From NCBI GenBank assembly GCA_036873135.1, contig JAPTYO010000007.1:61304383-61368382 (forward strand): a DNA stretch of 64,000 bases, written 5' to 3'. The stretch comes from Clarkia xantiana subsp. parviflora. Its lineage: Eukaryota; Streptophyta; Magnoliopsida; Myrtales; Onagraceae. Below, piece by piece: positions 60,433-64,000 of the stretch (position 1 is its first letter; each line of letters begins with the position of its first letter). The notes below the pieces were generated by a model. It had not been told where the DNA came from and did not search any database. It saw nothing but the letters and a program-made list of their open reading frames with translations. The translations under genes were made by a program, and so were the position numbers.

Positions 60433-62795
60433 TTAGTGCCACCACCGTCTTCTCCAAACCAAAAATGCAAACTGAGATGTTGCAGTGTCTAAGCGACAAA
60501 GCTCGGCAACTTGCCCAACAGCAAACTCCGCATATGGCCCTAACTTATCAAAAGGAAAACCAGGAGCAAGAATGCTCACACTACGAACAAAGTCCTCAGC
60601 AAACTCGCTGAGCATAGGAGCGGCCTTTGCCGTAGCAGCAGCAGTAACCGCGCTGTCAAATCCAGGAGTAGAAGGGAACTTGCTAAGTCCCTCTTCAATG
60701 CCAGCCTTCATTTCTTCCTCGCGCACTTTCCGACAGGAAATCTTGTGCTTGCCCGCGTTGTCAGAAATGGCCTTCTCAATGGCAGCGTTTTCAGATTCAA
60801 GCTGAACAAGGCTGACATGATCAGCATCATAACGAGCATCAAAGTCTGTTTTCTTCAACGAAAGACAGCGCACTTCGTCTTTAGCTTCCTCAAGCTCCTT
60901 GGACAAAGTGGCAGCTTTATCGGCAATGGCACGCCTCTCCTGGAAAAGCTCCAGCATGAAGGAGGCCATGTGCACCATATCAGAAACAACCTGAAAACAA
61001 GGAGACAATAAGCATACATGTTCGGGAACAATGAACATAGCAAAGTGAAAAAAGATACTCACTGGAGTGAATCCAGATAGCGATCTCTCAACAAAAGTGC
61101 GTGCCTCCTCGTCACTCGAGGGCCGAACAACTCGATCACCAGGAGGAATAGACCGATGAAGAACGCGCACGCCAACTTCAGGCATGCTCAGCTGGGAGTT
61201 CTTGGGAAAAGTAAGATCTCCTGCCACATATGGCATCCACTTACCATCTGAAATGTCACCTTCCAAAGGACGAAGCAAATCCGCACGCCCAAGTGGCGGG
61301 ATCCGTACATGCAAACCAAACAGAGTTATGCAAAAGCCAAAAACAAAGCGCACAAAAGCACACAATCAAGTGTTCAGCTTATACCAGAAGGAAGAGAGCG
61401 TTCCACATCGGACCTCTCCTTCGAGCGGGGGGCAGACAACGCATCCTCGCAACCGTCAACTTCCTTCCCTTTATGACAGGAAGGAGTAGGGACGGTCACA
61501 GTAGTCTTCGGACGCTTCGAACTACTCGAAGAACGCGCCCCAGTGGTGGACCGTTTGGAAGAGTAAGGAACAGCAACAACGCGATCAGTAACAAGCGTCG
61601 CGCGACCTGCAAGTAACATGCAAAGTTACAACCCAACCAAGAGAGTACATAAGGAAGATTGTTCTTTTAAAACCATCTACCCTTTCAACGTCCAGAAGCC
61701 GTCGATGCTCCAGAAGCAAGAGGGGGAACAATCCTTCCGCTAGAAGCAATCTTGCGAGCGGCCGCCGTCTGCAAAGACGAGCTTTTTCCGTCAAACCAAC
61801 CTACAGTGCAACACGGTAAAAGGTTATAAAAATGATTAACATACCGAAGCTGCAGAAGGGAGCACATGAATCCCAGCATCAACTAATTCCTGATCGGATG
61901 CACGCAGCAAGCAAGTAAAGTCGCGTGATTGTTGACTGTGGTATATCTTCTTTATCACCTCCCTATCCGACAAAGAAAGTTCCCGAAAGGCTGGCGCGGG
62001 ATCAGACTTCCGAACATACTCGACATCCCAAGTCGTTCCCGCATCATGAACAAAAAAGTAATGATGTCTCCAATGATCAGCAGACCGATCCGCTGCGGCG
62101 ACTAATCGGTAACTAGAATCCCACTTGGCTTCTCCAAGACCGAGCTCCTCAAAACCATCGCTTTGCAAATTCGGCCAACGAACCTTTACACTGCACAATC
62201 CTGCAGAGTCTGGACTCTTAAGCTGGTAGAAGCAGCGAAAGAGGGTGCGAGAGTAACGCCAAGATTGCTGGTGAAGCAACACTCTAAAACAAGTCCGTAC
62301 TCGAATCCCGTTAGGCGCAAGATCTAAAGGGGAAATCCCGTAACCGTTACAGAGCTCAATCAAGTCTGAGCAGTAGGGAAACCGCAGACCTTCCCTAACA
62401 TGAGATGTGTACACAACGGATAAATCAACAGGCGGAGGAGTAGCATCTCCTAAACTGCTATCAGGGAGTATCTCAAAGGGGTAAAAAGCCTCGGTACAAG
62501 CGTCGAGTCCGGAAGCACTCGCATACAAGGTGAACAGGGATCTATCCAAGCGGTTAGTATAATACCTAACCAACACCTCAGTCTCTCCAGCAAGAGACGC
62601 CCCAACAAAAGGACCAGCAGCTACACCCTCGTCGGTGTCTAAAACACTATCTACTGGCAAAGCCGGGTCTACTTCCAAGTCGTCCTCTATATCAGAATTA
62701 AAGGGAGTCTGCGATAGAGGAGGGATAGACTTACTCATTGCAACAACTTGGTCAAAAGGAAGGAAGCTCCACAAGAGGTTACCATGGCTCCACAA
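60433..62795 (-). pseudogene. Antisense intron-containing gene of T, third copy (T3)
   Basis: The exons are as in T1: domain exon 62795-61845 (MSKSIPPLSQTP at 62738), small exons, basic exon (SSKRPKTTVTVPTPSCHKGK, about 61612-61385), PEVGVRVL exon (about 61305-61060) and coiled-coil exon (about 60990-60433). It is clearly diverged from T1 yet keeps the frame across the whole domain exon, including VREGLRFPYCSDLIELCNGY, LAPNGIRVRTCFRVLL and DHWRHHYFFVHDAGTTWDVE. Splice signals are conserved. One frameshift near 60460 changes the last residues (FLVWRRRWWH against FLFGEDGGGTN), hence the pseudogene call for this copy. Function unknown. Confidence 0.72.
61845..62795 (-). CDS. Domain exon of the T3 antisense gene (PF04195-like)
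   Basis: An open frame of about 300 residues aligns end to end with T1. Divergence between T1 and T3 is spread over many codons without a frame break, although noncoding T sequence of the same age has indels (for example in the 19-bp and 66-bp arrays). This suggests the frame was under selection while the family was active. The donor site CCG|GTATG near 61844 matches T1. Confidence 0.7.
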
Positions 62796-62814
62796 TCTGC
62801 AAAAATCAAGCAGA

Positions 62815-63010
62815 AGTCAACGCGCATAGCAAAAGTCAACGCGCGTATCAAAAGTCAACGCGCATAGAAAAAGTCAACGCGCGTAGCGAAAGTCAACGCG
62901 CGTAGCGAAAGTCAACGCGCGTAGCAAAAGTCAACGCGCATAGCAAAAGTCAACGCGCGTAGCAAAAGTCAGCGCGCATAGCGAAAGTCAACGTGCGTAT
63001 CAAAAGGTCC
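62815..63010. repeat. 19-bp tandem array upstream of the T3 antisense gene
   Basis: About ten units of AGTCAACGCGCGTAGCRAA are present. On the minus strand nearly each unit gives TTGACT (W-box core) and ACGCGC or similar. The array begins about 80 bp from the proposed start codon, as in T1 and T2. Confidence 0.87.
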
Positions 63011-64000
63011 ACGCACATAGCAAAGTTGGTACGTACGATAAAAGGGACTAACGTCTTAAGAGACTATCATGCAAACGGTGGTACTAACGCAACGAACAGC
63101 AAGGATCGAACGCGGCAACACTTAGGGAAAATATTTCTCTAAGGCGTTAAAACGACAAACAATTACTCCTAAAGTCATTTGGCAATCCCCGTCAACCAAA
63201 AATCCCACCAAGGGAAAAAATTACACATACCGACCAAAAAGCCTCTACACTAAGACACGGGGGCACTATGTCCAAACGAGGAATTCTACCTCAACTATCC
63301 ACGGAAATGAAAAATCGTCTAAGTCATGGACCAACAGCGATAATAACGGAAACCAATCAGCAATTATTCGACATACAAGCACCAATAAGCAGTTCCACAC
63401 GATAACAAAGACAAATAGCTCAAACGAACAACAATACGGCGACATTCGAAATGAAGTCGAAGCTGTCCTATAAAATCGAGTTTCCAAATTACCTCAACAC
63501 GTGACGAAAAGTATCACAATGGACTCCCCTCGTCGAGACGATTTCGGAAAGGTAAGGACCGCGACGAGCAGAGCCCGGGAAGGCGGCGCGTGGGTTACAC
63601 GCGCCGGCAAGGCGGATCTCACGCGGCGGCGCGTGGGGGCGCGTCCGGCGTCTTCTGGCGATTCCGAAGGCGGCGCTGGAATCCTCGTGACAATCTGAGT
63701 CGATTGGTGGTGTCAATTGCTGAAAACAAGTCAAGGATCAAATACGAAACCTTCGGGATATGCCTAAGCTCTACGACGATGAAGAAATTATGAACACACA
63801 AACAATTTCGGGAAATGATGAAGGAATTACCTGCAAAGAAGATGGAATAATGAATTCCCAAGGTGCTGGAAGTATAGTTGGGGATGTGTGTAATTACATA
63901 TCCCAAAAGATGCTTTGTTGATAAGGATTAAAGGATTAACTTATCTACACTCACACCTAAACACTTATGGTATACTCCACCCTCTCTTCTAAATATCTAC
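63011..64000 (+). other. 3' untranslated region of T3 with a GC-rich island
   Basis: This is homologous to 18660-19630. A GC-rich island lies at about 63570-63700 (GGCGGCGCGTGGGTTACACG). No gene is supported. The window ends before the polypurine tract and 3' LTR. Confidence 0.6.

Larger units (their letters stand above)
54355..64000 (+). mobile_element. Element T3: non-autonomous Tat-like gypsy element (3' end outside window)
   Basis: Order: complete 5' LTR (54355-55174), primer site (55176-55184), gag-protease-gag-like polyprotein (55224-58367), a noncoding middle region with 66-bp repeats, an antisense intron-containing gene (60433-62795), a 19-bp repeat array (62815-63010) and a 3' untranslated region with a GC-rich island (63570-63700). 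By comparison with T1 the 3' LTR should start roughly 0.5 kb past the window end. No RT, RNase H or integrase is present. This copy gives the native arrangement of the family, against which the rearranged T array can be read. Confidence 0.88.

Noticed and set aside
1..64000. Host protein-coding genes, tRNA or rRNA genes
   Set aside because: Every frame with recognisable domains belongs to a transposable element, and I found no tRNA- or rRNA-like sequence other than primer-binding sites.

Overview
The window is intergenic DNA from a flowering-plant nuclear genome. It is made entirely of LTR retrotransposons inserted into one another, plus two small non-autonomous DNA transposons. I see no host gene, tRNA, rRNA or CRISPR array. 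The plant assignment rests on Ty3/gypsy gag-pol of the Tat type (with a Tat-style RNase H after RT), a primer-binding site resembling tRNA-Asp, Ty1/copia gag and RT-RNase H with an initiator-Met-tRNA primer site, and Mutator-like elements with 9-bp target duplications. I cannot name the species.

Layout. 1-5988 is the 3' part of a gypsy element (X): tandem repeats, a multi-exon antisense gene, and a 3' LTR carrying a palindrome array. X interrupts an inverted LTR (5989-6628) of the same family as element A. 6629-36366 is a rearranged non-autonomous gypsy family (T), repeated in tandem with a period of about 11.1 kb. Each period holds gag-protease without RT or integrase, an antisense intron-containing gene, a 19-bp repeat array and a large inverted repeat centred on the LTR. 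A full Tat-type element (A, 7653-15805) sits in the first period, with a 5-bp target duplication (GTTAC); the empty site is intact in the second period. 36367-49707 holds three related copia elements: C1 and C2 on the minus strand, C3 on the plus strand. 49708-54354 is a gag-protease-only element (D, minus strand). 54355-64000 is a third T copy (T3), which is the best-preserved 5' half of that family and runs off the window end.

The boundaries give an insertion order. C3 is oldest. C2 sits in the primer-binding site of C3, C1 in the gag of C2, and the T array in the gag of C1. A and the A-family LTR lie in the T array, and X lies in that LTR. On the other side, D sits at the 3' end of C3 and T3 sits in the LTR of D. 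The whole window therefore appears to lie inside one old copia element.

The most unusual biology is in family T. Its polyprotein has two related gag C-terminal plus CHHC zinc-knuckle modules flanking the protease, in place of RT and integrase. It also carries an antisense gene with about five exons, whose introns would be invisible to splicing of the sense genomic RNA. A related six-exon antisense gene is present in X. A 19-bp tandem array with a W-box core in every unit lies directly upstream of the T antisense gene.
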